In this document: piece by piece, positions 1-6,849 of the stretch
Numbering within the stretch: position 1 is the stretch's first letter
Layout of the letters: each line of letters opens with the position of its first letter
DNA from: Winogradskyella jejuensis
GTDB lineage: Bacteria > Bacteroidota > Bacteroidia > Flavobacteriales > Flavobacteriaceae
Direction: 5' to 3'
NCBI RefSeq assembly: GCF_900129745.1
Contig: NZ_FQWS01000001.1
Span: 806,001-870,000, forward strand
Length of the DNA: 64,000 bases
Notes under the pieces: generated by a model
Databases searched by the model: none
What the model was told of the DNA's origin: nothing
What the model saw: the letters and a program-made list of their open reading frames with translations, nothing else
Program-made: the position numbers and the translations under genes

Positions 1-1012
1 ACGGAATTATAGCTTCGCTTTCAGCATTAAAAAAGTTATTGTACCAAATCGTTAAAAGAGCAGCAATTACAGGAATATTCTTATTAAAATCTGCCGTTCT
101 AAAATGTTCATCCATTTTATGAGCACCAGACAAGAGACTTTCGAAATTATCATAGCCTAACGCTAAACTAATTGATAAACCTACAGCACTCCAAAGCGAA
201 AAACGACCACCTACCCAATCTTTCATTGGGAAAATATTAGCTTCATCAATTCCAAAATCTTTTACCACGCTCACATTGGTAGATACAGCAACAAAGTGAT
301 TGGCTACCGCTTCGCTAGGCATGCTTTGTAAAAACCAATCTCTAATAGAATTAGCATTAGACAATGTTTCTTGCGTAGTAAAGGTCTTTGATACAATTAC
401 AAAAAGTGTCGTCTCTGGGTTAAGATGCTTTACAATTTCCTGATAATGATCGCCGTCTACATTACTTACAAAATGCGTGTGGAGATGATTTTTATAAAAC
501 TGAAGTGAATCTACAACCATCGCTGGACCTAAATCTGAACCCCCAATTCCAATGTTTACTACATCTGTAATTGGTTTTCCTGTAAATCCTTTGTGGCTGC
601 CACTAGTTACTGCATTGGTAAAGTCTTTTATCTTGTTCTTAACGTCATAGACACCAGGAATTACATTTTCGCCATTTACAAAAACCTCAGCAGACTTTGG
701 CGCTCTTAATGCGGTGTGAAGCACTGCTCTACCTTCGGTTTGATTAATAATATCGCCTTCAAAATATTTTGAAATAGCATCTTTAAGATTCACTTCATTT
801 GCTAATTCTACCAACAGAGACAATGTTTTTGATGTCATCCTATTTTTTGAAAAATCAGCATAAAAGTCATCCCAAATAATAGTTAATTCTTCGGCTCGTT
901 TTGGATTTGATTTAAACAACTCCTTAAGATGAATATCTTTTATTTCTGAAAAATGAGACAAGAGTTTAGACCACGTCTTTGTAGTCATTAGATTAGTTGA
1001 TTTTAATGCCAT
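1..1012 (-). CDS. pgi: Glucose-6-phosphate isomerase, partial
   Basis: Interconverts glucose 6-phosphate and fructose 6-phosphate in the cytoplasm. Only the N-terminal 337 residues or so are present; the frame stays open and runs off the left edge of the window. I translated it from the ATG at 1012 (MALKSTNLMTTKTWSKL). Recognisable family blocks are NIGIGGSDLGP (phosphosugar-binding region), VSKTFTTQET and DWVGGRFSLWSAVGLS. It starts 2 bases after the M23 peptidase stop codon, so it is probably the last gene of the DUF3108-kynA-M23-pgi operon. Identity is certain; only the C-terminus is unseen. Confidence 0.96.
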   Translation of the reverse strand, partial: MALKSTNLMTTKTWSKLLSHFSEIKDIHLKELFKSNPKRAEELTIIWDDFYADFSKNRMTSKTLSLLVELANEVNLKDAISKYFEGDIINQTEGRAVLHTALRAPKSAEVFVNGENVIPGVYDVKNKIKDFTNAVTSGSHKGFTGKPITDVVNIGIGGSDLGPAMVVDSLQFYKNHLHTHFVSNVDGDHYQEIVKHLNPETTLFVIVSKTFTTQETLSNANSIRDWFLQSMPSEAVANHFVAVSTNVSVVKDFGIDEANIFPMKDWVGGRFSLWSAVGLSISLALGYDNFESLLSGAHKMDEHFRTADFNKNIPVIAALLTIWYNNFFNAESEAIIP

Positions 1013-1014
1013 AT

Positions 1015-2307
1015 TTATTGAATCTCTGAGAGGGTTTCCTCTGTTTCTGGCTGAAGTGAATCTTCAACCAAAATAATGTTATCTAGTTGTTGCTTTATTG
1101 GTGCGATATAGTCTAAAAACTTAACCTTTAAACTGTCTGAAATTGGTTTGGCCTCAGGTAGTTTTTCTTTAAAAGGATCGACTTGTTTTCCGTTTTTCCA
1201 AAAACGATAGCAAACATGGTTCCCAGCGGAACTTCCTGTATTACCAACATAGCCAATAACGTCACCCTGCTTTACAAATTCGCCCACTTTAGCTTTTCGG
1301 CGAGACATATGTAAATACTGTGTTTCGTAAGTGGAATTATGTCTAATTTTCACATATTTACCATTTCCTCTAGTGTAAGACGATTTAGTAACTGTACCGC
1401 TCGCTGTGGCTAAAATTGGTGTTCCGTTTGGTGCAGCAAAATCTGTCCCGCGATGCGCTTTTACACGATACCCGTAATGGGCAATTCGTCTTCTTAAATT
1501 ATAACGCGATGATACGCGTCCAAATCGTAGTGGTGATTTTAAAAAGGCACGTCTTAGGTTTTTTGCATCTTCGTTAAAATAATCTATGATGCCTTTTACG
1601 CTATCCGTCTCGAACTCAAAGGCGTAAAAGGGTTTTTTATTATGTTCAAAATAAGCAGCTTTTACATCATGAACACCTGCATAGGTGCTATCGTCTATAT
1701 ATTTGTCTGTATATATAACTTTAAACCGATCTCCTGGTTGTAAGCGGTTAAAATCTATCGTCCACGCGTAGATTTCGTTTGCCATTTTATTGGCTAAACG
1801 CTGACTAAGTCCTTTTTTATCTAACACTACGGAAATACCACTTCCTGGTGTTATTACACCAGACGCTTCCTTTTCGACATATTTTATTGGTTTTCTGCCC
1901 ATGTAGGTCTGTATAGAATCTTGAAAATCTATAACAACGTACTCTTCTTTATTGGGCTGGTAAATAAAGCTTTTTGGCGTTTCTAAGCTGTCTTTTGAGC
2001 AAAGCAGCGTGTAAGGCTTACCAAACCTTAGTGTCCTGATATCAAAAGTGTCTTTTACCTTTTCGGCAATTTGAAAAATTTTAGGGTATCCGATATTGTT
2101 TCTTTCTAAGATTTCTCCGAAGCTCTCGCCTCTTCGTATGGTATCTCTTTTAACTATAAAGTTGTCTAGGTTAAAGCCAAACTCGTATCGTTCTTCAACT
2201 TCTTCGACAACGGCCAAATCTTCTACTAGCTCTTCTTTTTTATCTTCTTTACAATTTAAAAAGGTTACAGAAATTACCGTTAACCATACTAATTGTTTCA
2301 AATGCAT
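1015..2307 (-). CDS. M23-family peptidoglycan endopeptidase lipoprotein
   Basis: Predicted envelope murein endopeptidase of the LytM/M23 type, 430 aa. The N-terminus (MHLKQLVWLTVISVTFLNC) is a lipoprotein signal with the lipobox Cys at residue 19. The C-terminal third has the LytM fold: HRGTD (His285, Asp289), YLHMS (His333) and the last motif around residue 364. That last motif reads H-V-C, whereas the family has H-x-H, so a zinc ligand is Cys rather than His. The frame is open to 2340, but that start lies inside kynA; the ATG at 2307 falls 14 bases after the kynA stop, follows a purine-rich GAGAACGA and gives a clean lipoprotein signal. The central region is the usual extension seen before LytM domains in this phylum. 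Whether it is catalytically active is open. Confidence 0.88.
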   Translation of the reverse strand: MHLKQLVWLTVISVTFLNCKEDKKEELVEDLAVVEEVEERYEFGFNLDNFIVKRDTIRRGESFGEILERNNIGYPKIFQIAEKVKDTFDIRTLRFGKPYTLLCSKDSLETPKSFIYQPNKEEYVVIDFQDSIQTYMGRKPIKYVEKEASGVITPGSGISVVLDKKGLSQRLANKMANEIYAWTIDFNRLQPGDRFKVIYTDKYIDDSTYAGVHDVKAAYFEHNKKPFYAFEFETDSVKGIIDYFNEDAKNLRRAFLKSPLRFGRVSSRYNLRRRIAHYGYRVKAHRGTDFAAPNGTPILATASGTVTKSSYTRGNGKYVKIRHNSTYETQYLHMSRRKAKVGEFVKQGDVIGYVGNTGSSAGNHVCYRFWKNGKQVDPFKEKLPEAKPISDSLKVKFLDYIAPIKQQLDNIILVEDSLQPETEETLSEIQ

Positions 2308-2321
2308 TAATCGTTCTCTAT

Positions 2322-3254
2322 TTATAAGTTTGTTCCCCAATTGTCTAATTCTTCTTTAGTCCATAAATCTGGAAAAAAAATACGCTTTTGATATTTTGGA
2401 TGCATATATTTCTTCCAATCGCTACCTCCAGTCGCTTCGCCATCACCAATACCACTATCGATGTAATGCTTTGCCGCATTATAGTGTGCCATTACCCAAG
2501 TTACATTTACCGTGTAATCGTAGTGCCGCATAGCTTTGACTAAATCTTTATCCGCTTGATTTTCTTTTGGTAATTCTTTATAGCGCGTCCAGAGATTCTT
2601 TGTATTATATCTTTCCATAAATCTTAAGAACTCGTCTTTGTAGCGTGCTTCAAAGTTTTTTAAAAGAGTAGATTTTTTTCCTGTCTTGTGGTCTTTACCA
2701 GCCGCTTGCCAATACAAATGCTCAAAGGCATGAGTGTAAGGTGTTTTTCTATCAATATCTTTTCTAAAGCGATAGTCTATAAGATTTATTAGCTCTGTAG
2801 ATGCAAACTCTATAAGTCTATATTGTGCACTTTGAAATCCACTTGCTGGCGTCAAGGTATATCTAAATTTCATGTATTGCTCTACTTCCATACCTTCTCT
2901 CATGATATTAAAAGATGTGGTTAGCATATCGAAATATCTTGAAATACGCATGATTTTACTTTCGAAAAACACAACATCTAGCTTTTCTTTTTCGGCTACC
3001 TGTGATATTTCCCAAAGTATCATTTTAAAAATCAACTCATTAATTTGATGGTAGGCAATAAAGACCATTTCATCTGGAAGTGTCGTTCTTTGGGTTTGAA
3101 GCGACAATAAAGCATCTGTCTTTATGTAATCCCAATAGGTAATAGGCTTACTATATAATAAACCTAAAAGATGGTCGTCTGTATCTTGATCAATACTGTC
3201 GTATTTCTCTTGAAGGGATTTTATAATATGTGAATAATCTGGTTGGTCTGACAT
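2322..3254 (-). CDS. kynA: Tryptophan 2,3-dioxygenase
   Basis: Haem-dependent cytoplasmic dioxygenase that opens the indole ring of L-tryptophan to N-formylkynurenine, the first step of the kynurenine pathway. The 310-aa protein carries the family's substrate-binding block (FIAYHQINELIFKMILWE), the LTPASGFQSAQYR block and the C-terminal TGGSDWKKYMHPKYQ segment, which corresponds to the TGG(S/T)xG substrate loop. It lies 5 bases after the DUF3108 gene and 14 bases before the M23 peptidase gene, all on one strand. hppD and hmgA follow upstream, so Trp and Tyr ring-cleavage enzymes are neighbours. No other kynurenine-pathway gene is in the window. Confidence 0.96.
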   Translation of the reverse strand: MSDQPDYSHIIKSLQEKYDSIDQDTDDHLLGLLYSKPITYWDYIKTDALLSLQTQRTTLPDEMVFIAYHQINELIFKMILWEISQVAEKEKLDVVFFESKIMRISRYFDMLTTSFNIMREGMEVEQYMKFRYTLTPASGFQSAQYRLIEFASTELINLIDYRFRKDIDRKTPYTHAFEHLYWQAAGKDHKTGKKSTLLKNFEARYKDEFLRFMERYNTKNLWTRYKELPKENQADKDLVKAMRHYDYTVNVTWVMAHYNAAKHYIDSGIGDGEATGGSDWKKYMHPKYQKRIFFPDLWTKEELDNWGTNL

Positions 3255-3259
3255 ATAAC

Positions 3260-4054
3260 TTAATCATCAAATTGAACGACAAAGGAGTGCTTGAGTCCTT
3301 TGTATTGATCTAAATCTGCGCGGAGCGAACCTACAGCTAAATCGGCTTGAATTTTTAAAGGGATTTTATTTTTATCGGCGCTTACCCAAAGCGTTAAACT
3401 CTCTTCTTCCTTAAATACACGACCAGCCATTACGTATGGTCTAAATTTTAATGTTTTTACTTTTATTCGGTTGCCGTTAACCCTTACTTTAATGGTTTCT
3501 CGACCTAAAAATTTGAGCCTAAACGGATAGTTTTCTTCATCAAAAAACATACTTAATTTTACAACATCTCCAACCTTAATTTTATCTGTATCGTAATTGT
3601 TTCTTAGATAATAGAATGCAGAAACCATGTCTTGTACATTGGTATTGATGTCTATCTCTTTTACTGTTTTGTACTTTTTATTGTTAACTGTTGCTTTTTT
3701 CTTGTTGTGGTCAAAAGCAATTTCAATATCCTTGGTATGTCCTCCTTCGTCTATCTTTCTAATAAACTTGTATGGCAAACCTGTTTTGGCATCAAAATAA
3801 CTCTCGTAACGGTCTTTTACTTTAAAAAACCATTTTATAGCTCCAGTAGTAGCTCCTTTGCCAACAACATGATAGACCTCTTTTCCATCAAACTTCTTTT
3901 GCTTGACATTTAGGGTAGCTTCACCAGCCTTAAGCCAGCCACTGTAGCTCATACGAAACTTGAACCACTCTCCATCTTGAAAAGCTGATTCTTGCTGCGC
4001 TAAAGCAATTTTGAAACTAGCAAATATTAAAAAAAATAGTAAAGGCTTTTTCAT
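3260..4054 (-). CDS. DUF3108 family exported protein
   Basis: A 264-aa exported protein of unknown function with a typical signal peptide (MKKPLLFFLIFASFKIALAQ). The mature part begins with the DUF3108 hallmark (FKFRMSYSGWLKAGEATLNV) and then follows the family pattern: a KWFFKVKDRYESYFD segment, a YKFIRKIDEGG strand and a late VFKEEESLTLWVSADKNKIPLKI segment. Members are predicted periplasmic or outer-membrane-associated beta-sheet proteins. I chose the ATG at 4054; the longer frame would begin with a TTG at 4072 that is part of the promoter -7 box. It is the first gene of the operon with kynA, the M23 peptidase and pgi. No function can be inferred beyond envelope location. Confidence 0.85.
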   Translation of the reverse strand: MKKPLLFFLIFASFKIALAQQESAFQDGEWFKFRMSYSGWLKAGEATLNVKQKKFDGKEVYHVVGKGATTGAIKWFFKVKDRYESYFDAKTGLPYKFIRKIDEGGHTKDIEIAFDHNKKKATVNNKKYKTVKEIDINTNVQDMVSAFYYLRNNYDTDKIKVGDVVKLSMFFDEENYPFRLKFLGRETIKVRVNGNRIKVKTLKFRPYVMAGRVFKEEESLTLWVSADKNKIPLKIQADLAVGSLRADLDQYKGLKHSFVVQFDD

Positions 4055-4069
4055 AATATATCTGTAATG

Positions 4070-4077
4070 CAAATGTA
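4070..4077 (-). promoter_or_regulatory. Probable -7 promoter box for the DUF3108-kynA operon
   Basis: TACATTTG on the minus strand matches the Bacteroidota sigma factor -7 consensus TAnnTTTG and lies 15 bases upstream of the ATG at 4054. No convincing -33 box is visible. Confidence 0.5.
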
Positions 4078-4147
4078 ACTTTTATATCTACACTTAATTA
4101 GTTATACTTCAACATTTACAATTACTATTCCAAAAGTATTAAAAGTA

Positions 4148-4178
4148 AAAAACACCATCAATTATTGATAGTGTTTTT
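4148..4178 (-). terminator. Terminator after hppD
   Basis: Hairpin with outer arms AAAAACAC/GTGTTTTT, one mismatch, then inner arms ATCAA/TTGAT. Read on the minus strand it is followed by a run of T. It sits 22 bases past the hppD stop and separates hmgA-hppD from the DUF3108-kynA operon. Confidence 0.75.
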
Positions 4179-4200
4179 AACGCAAATAAAACAGTGCTTA

Positions 4201-5361
4201 TTATAAAGTTCCTCTTTTTGCTTGCTCTCTTTCGATAGATTCAAAAAGCGCTTTAAAGTTTCCTGCACCGAAACCTTTTGCCCCCATTCTCTGAATAATT
4301 TCGAAAAATAAGGTTGGCCTATCTTCTACTGGTTTTGTGAAAATTTGCAGCAAATAACCTTCTTCATCGGCATCTATCATAATACCTAAGGCTTTCAACT
4401 TTTCGATATCTTCTCTAAGCTCATGGCTAAATTCTTCTAAACGACCCGGTACAGCTTTGTAATATTCTTCTGGTGGTGTAGATAGAAATTCGACCCCATT
4501 TTTTCGAAGTTGAGTTACCGTCTTGATGATATCATCTGTAGCTACGGCAATATGCTGTACGCCTGCGCCTTCATAAAAATCTAAATATTCTTCAATTTGA
4601 GAGCGTTTTTTGCCTTCAGCTGGTTCATTTATTGGAAATTTGATGCGTCCGTTTCCATTGGACATTACTTTACTCATCAAAGCGGAATACTCGGTATGGA
4701 TTTGCTTATCGTCAAAGGATAAAAAATTCTCAAATCCCATAACGTCTTCGTACCATTTTACCCAAACATCCATCTGATTCCAACCTACATTTCCAACCAT
4801 ATGGTCAATGTATTTTAAACCTGCTGATGGCGGATTGTAATCTGACTCCCATTTAACAAATCCTGGTAAAAATGCGCCTTTGTAGTTTTTACGCTCTACA
4901 AACATATGTACTGTTTCTCCGTAGGTGTAAATTCCTGCTCTAACCACTTCGCCGTGTTCATCTTTTTGCACCTTAGGCTCCATATACGATTTTGCACCTC
5001 TTGAGGTGGTTTCTTTATACGCTTGCTTTGCATCATCTACCCACAATGCTACAATTTTCACACCATCGCCATGTTTTACAATATGGTCGTTAATCGGTGA
5101 TTTACTATTTAGCGGCGTCGTAAGCATTAATTTAATTTTGTCTTGAGTTAACACATAACTCACCGAGTCTTTTGCCCCTGTTTCTAGCCCTCGATAGGCG
5201 TGAGACTGAAACCCGAAAGCCGTCTTATAAAAATGAGCTGCTTGTTTGGCATTGCCTACATAAAACTCTACGTAATCCGTACCTAAAAGCGGTAAGAAAT
5301 CTTGCGCGCCTTCAAATATTTTTTCTAGTCCGTAATTGACTGATTTTATTTCTTTACTCAT
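4201..5361 (-). CDS. hppD: 4-Hydroxyphenylpyruvate dioxygenase
   Basis: Fe(II)-dependent cytoplasmic enzyme that converts 4-hydroxyphenylpyruvate to homogentisate in tyrosine and phenylalanine catabolism. The 386-aa protein has two vicinal-oxygen-chelate (VOC) modules. The C-terminal module supplies the iron triad: His187 (YIDHMVGNV), His270 (GVQHIAVATDDI) and Glu354 (TLFFEIIQR). The C-terminal FGAGNFKALFESIEREQ helix, which gates the active site in the family, is intact. It lies 36 bases downstream of hmgA, whose product acts on its product, so the two are probably co-transcribed and end at the hairpin at 4148-4178. Confidence 0.97.
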   Translation of the reverse strand: MSKEIKSVNYGLEKIFEGAQDFLPLLGTDYVEFYVGNAKQAAHFYKTAFGFQSHAYRGLETGAKDSVSYVLTQDKIKLMLTTPLNSKSPINDHIVKHGDGVKIVALWVDDAKQAYKETTSRGAKSYMEPKVQKDEHGEVVRAGIYTYGETVHMFVERKNYKGAFLPGFVKWESDYNPPSAGLKYIDHMVGNVGWNQMDVWVKWYEDVMGFENFLSFDDKQIHTEYSALMSKVMSNGNGRIKFPINEPAEGKKRSQIEEYLDFYEGAGVQHIAVATDDIIKTVTQLRKNGVEFLSTPPEEYYKAVPGRLEEFSHELREDIEKLKALGIMIDADEEGYLLQIFTKPVEDRPTLFFEIIQRMGAKGFGAGNFKALFESIEREQAKRGTL

Positions 5362-5397
5362 GATAAGTAGTTATTTTAAATGAGTTATCTTTTATTT

Positions 5398-6555
5398 TTA
5401 TTCTAACCAAGATTTGTAGTAATCTTCATCTGCAATTTTTAGCGCTTCTTCAGTAACTTTTAAAGGCTTAAAAGTATCTACCATTACTGCCAATTCATCT
5501 GTTTTTACTTTGCCTATACTGCGCTCCATAGCTCCCGGATGTGGGCCATGAGGAATCCCAGCAGGATGCAGCGAAATATGACCAGCGTCAATATCATTAC
5601 GGCTCATAAAATCTCCATCAACGTAATACAAAACCTCATCACTATCTATGTTACTATGATTGTAAGGAGCTGGCACTGCAAGTGGATGGTAGTCGTATAA
5701 TCTTGGCACAAAACTACAGACCACAAAAGCATCGGTTTCAAAGGTTTGATGTACTGGTGGCGGTTGATGTACGCGACCTGTTATGGGTTCGAAATCATGA
5801 ATAGAAAAAGCATACGGATAATTATACCCATCATAGCCCACGACATCGAAAGGATGTGAAGCATAAACCATATCAAAAATTTCGTCTTGCTTTTTTACTT
5901 TGATTAAAAAATCTCCCGATTCGTTATAAGTTTCTAATTCATGAGGTCTTCTAATATCGCGCTCGCAAAATGGTGAATGCTCTAATAATTGTCCAAACCA
6001 ATTACGGTAACGTTTTGGTGTATAGATAGGACGATAAGACTCTACAATGAATAGTCGATTATCTTCAGTATCAAAATCTAGTTTGTAAATGATTCCTCTT
6101 GGTACTAACAAATAATCCCCATATTTAAAATCGAGATTACCCAAATGTGTTCTTAGTTTACCTGTTCCCTTATGAATAAAAATGAGCTCATCTGCATCCG
6201 TGTTTTTATAGAAATAATCTTTGGTAGATACCTTTGGTGCAGATAGAATAATATTACAATCGCTATTAGATAATACTATTTTTCGACTTTCTAAATAATC
6301 ATCCTCTGGTTTTACCTTAAACCCATGAAAACGATACGACTTCATGTTATTTGCTTTAGCAATTTTTGGTGCTACACTGTATTGCGCATTAATAGCTTTC
6401 ACCTGTGTTGGTCGCTGTTCGTGATAGCTATTGGTTGACATTCCATCGAAACCAATGGTGCCAAAAAGTTGCTCATAGTAAAAACTCCCATCAGGTTTTT
6501 TGAATTGTGTATGTCGTTTAGGAGGAATTTCTCCTAGCTTATGATAAAATGGCAT
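5398..6555 (-). CDS. hmgA: Homogentisate 1,2-dioxygenase
   Basis: Cytoplasmic non-haem iron dioxygenase that opens homogentisate to maleylacetoacetate. The 385-aa length and the N-terminus MPFYHKLGEIPPKRHTQF match the shorter bacterial subfamily. Likely iron ligands lie in PYNHSNIDSDE (His300 with Glu307 or Asp306) and GIPHGPHPG (His336 or His339). Conserved FGTIGFDGMS and PFDVVGYDGYNYPYAF blocks are present. It is the first gene of hmgA-hppD. No maleylacetoacetate isomerase or fumarylacetoacetase gene is in the window, so the rest of the pathway must be encoded elsewhere if present. Confidence 0.96.
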   Translation of the reverse strand: MPFYHKLGEIPPKRHTQFKKPDGSFYYEQLFGTIGFDGMSTNSYHEQRPTQVKAINAQYSVAPKIAKANNMKSYRFHGFKVKPEDDYLESRKIVLSNSDCNIILSAPKVSTKDYFYKNTDADELIFIHKGTGKLRTHLGNLDFKYGDYLLVPRGIIYKLDFDTEDNRLFIVESYRPIYTPKRYRNWFGQLLEHSPFCERDIRRPHELETYNESGDFLIKVKKQDEIFDMVYASHPFDVVGYDGYNYPYAFSIHDFEPITGRVHQPPPVHQTFETDAFVVCSFVPRLYDYHPLAVPAPYNHSNIDSDEVLYYVDGDFMSRNDIDAGHISLHPAGIPHGPHPGAMERSIGKVKTDELAVMVDTFKPLKVTEEALKIADEDYYKSWLE

Positions 6556-6580
6556 TTCTTTATTTGTTTAGCTGTTAAGT

Positions 6581-6605
6581 CGTTTAAATGTTGAATCGTT
6601 AAACG
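6581..6605. promoter_or_regulatory. Inverted repeat upstream of hmgA, possible operator
   Basis: CGTTTAA and TTAAACG form 7-bp arms separated by 11 bases, 26-50 bases upstream of the hmgA start. The position would suit a transcription factor site controlling the hmgA-hppD operon. No cognate regulator gene is adjacent, so this is a weak call. Confidence 0.3.
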
Positions 6606-6676
6606 TTCAAAAATTGACATTGTTTAAAGTTACAAAAAAAAGAAAGTGATAATTGTAACTATAGATTTTTGATGAG

Positions 6677-6722
6677 ATACTGAAACAACACTTCGACTTT
6701 GCTCAGTGCAACGGTTCAGTAT
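6677..6722. repeat. REP-like imperfect palindrome
   Basis: Outer arms ATACTGAA and TTCAGTAT pair perfectly over 8 bp, and inner arms CACT/AGTG pair around CTTCGACTTTGCTCAG. The core resembles the CTTCGACT..GCTCAGTG repeats I recall as dispersed in many Flavobacteriia genomes. Only this copy is visible in the window. Confidence 0.5.
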
Positions 6723-6849
6723 AATATAAATATCATTCTGGATTCCTTTTAATGAGGAAATGAAGGTAAAGTTTTAAATCTGTCCAGAATAATTTCATAA
6801 CTACACAAATATCGGAAAAATTATAAGATTTTGAATTATTTCAACTTTA

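Larger units (their letters stand above)
6556..6849. other. Intergenic region upstream of hmgA
   Basis: A 294-base non-coding stretch between the patatin-like gene and hmgA; no gene is visible. It holds an inverted repeat close to the hmgA start and a larger imperfect palindrome at 6677-6722, both listed separately. The hmgA promoter must lie here, but I see no exact TAnnTTTG match. Confidence 0.6.
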
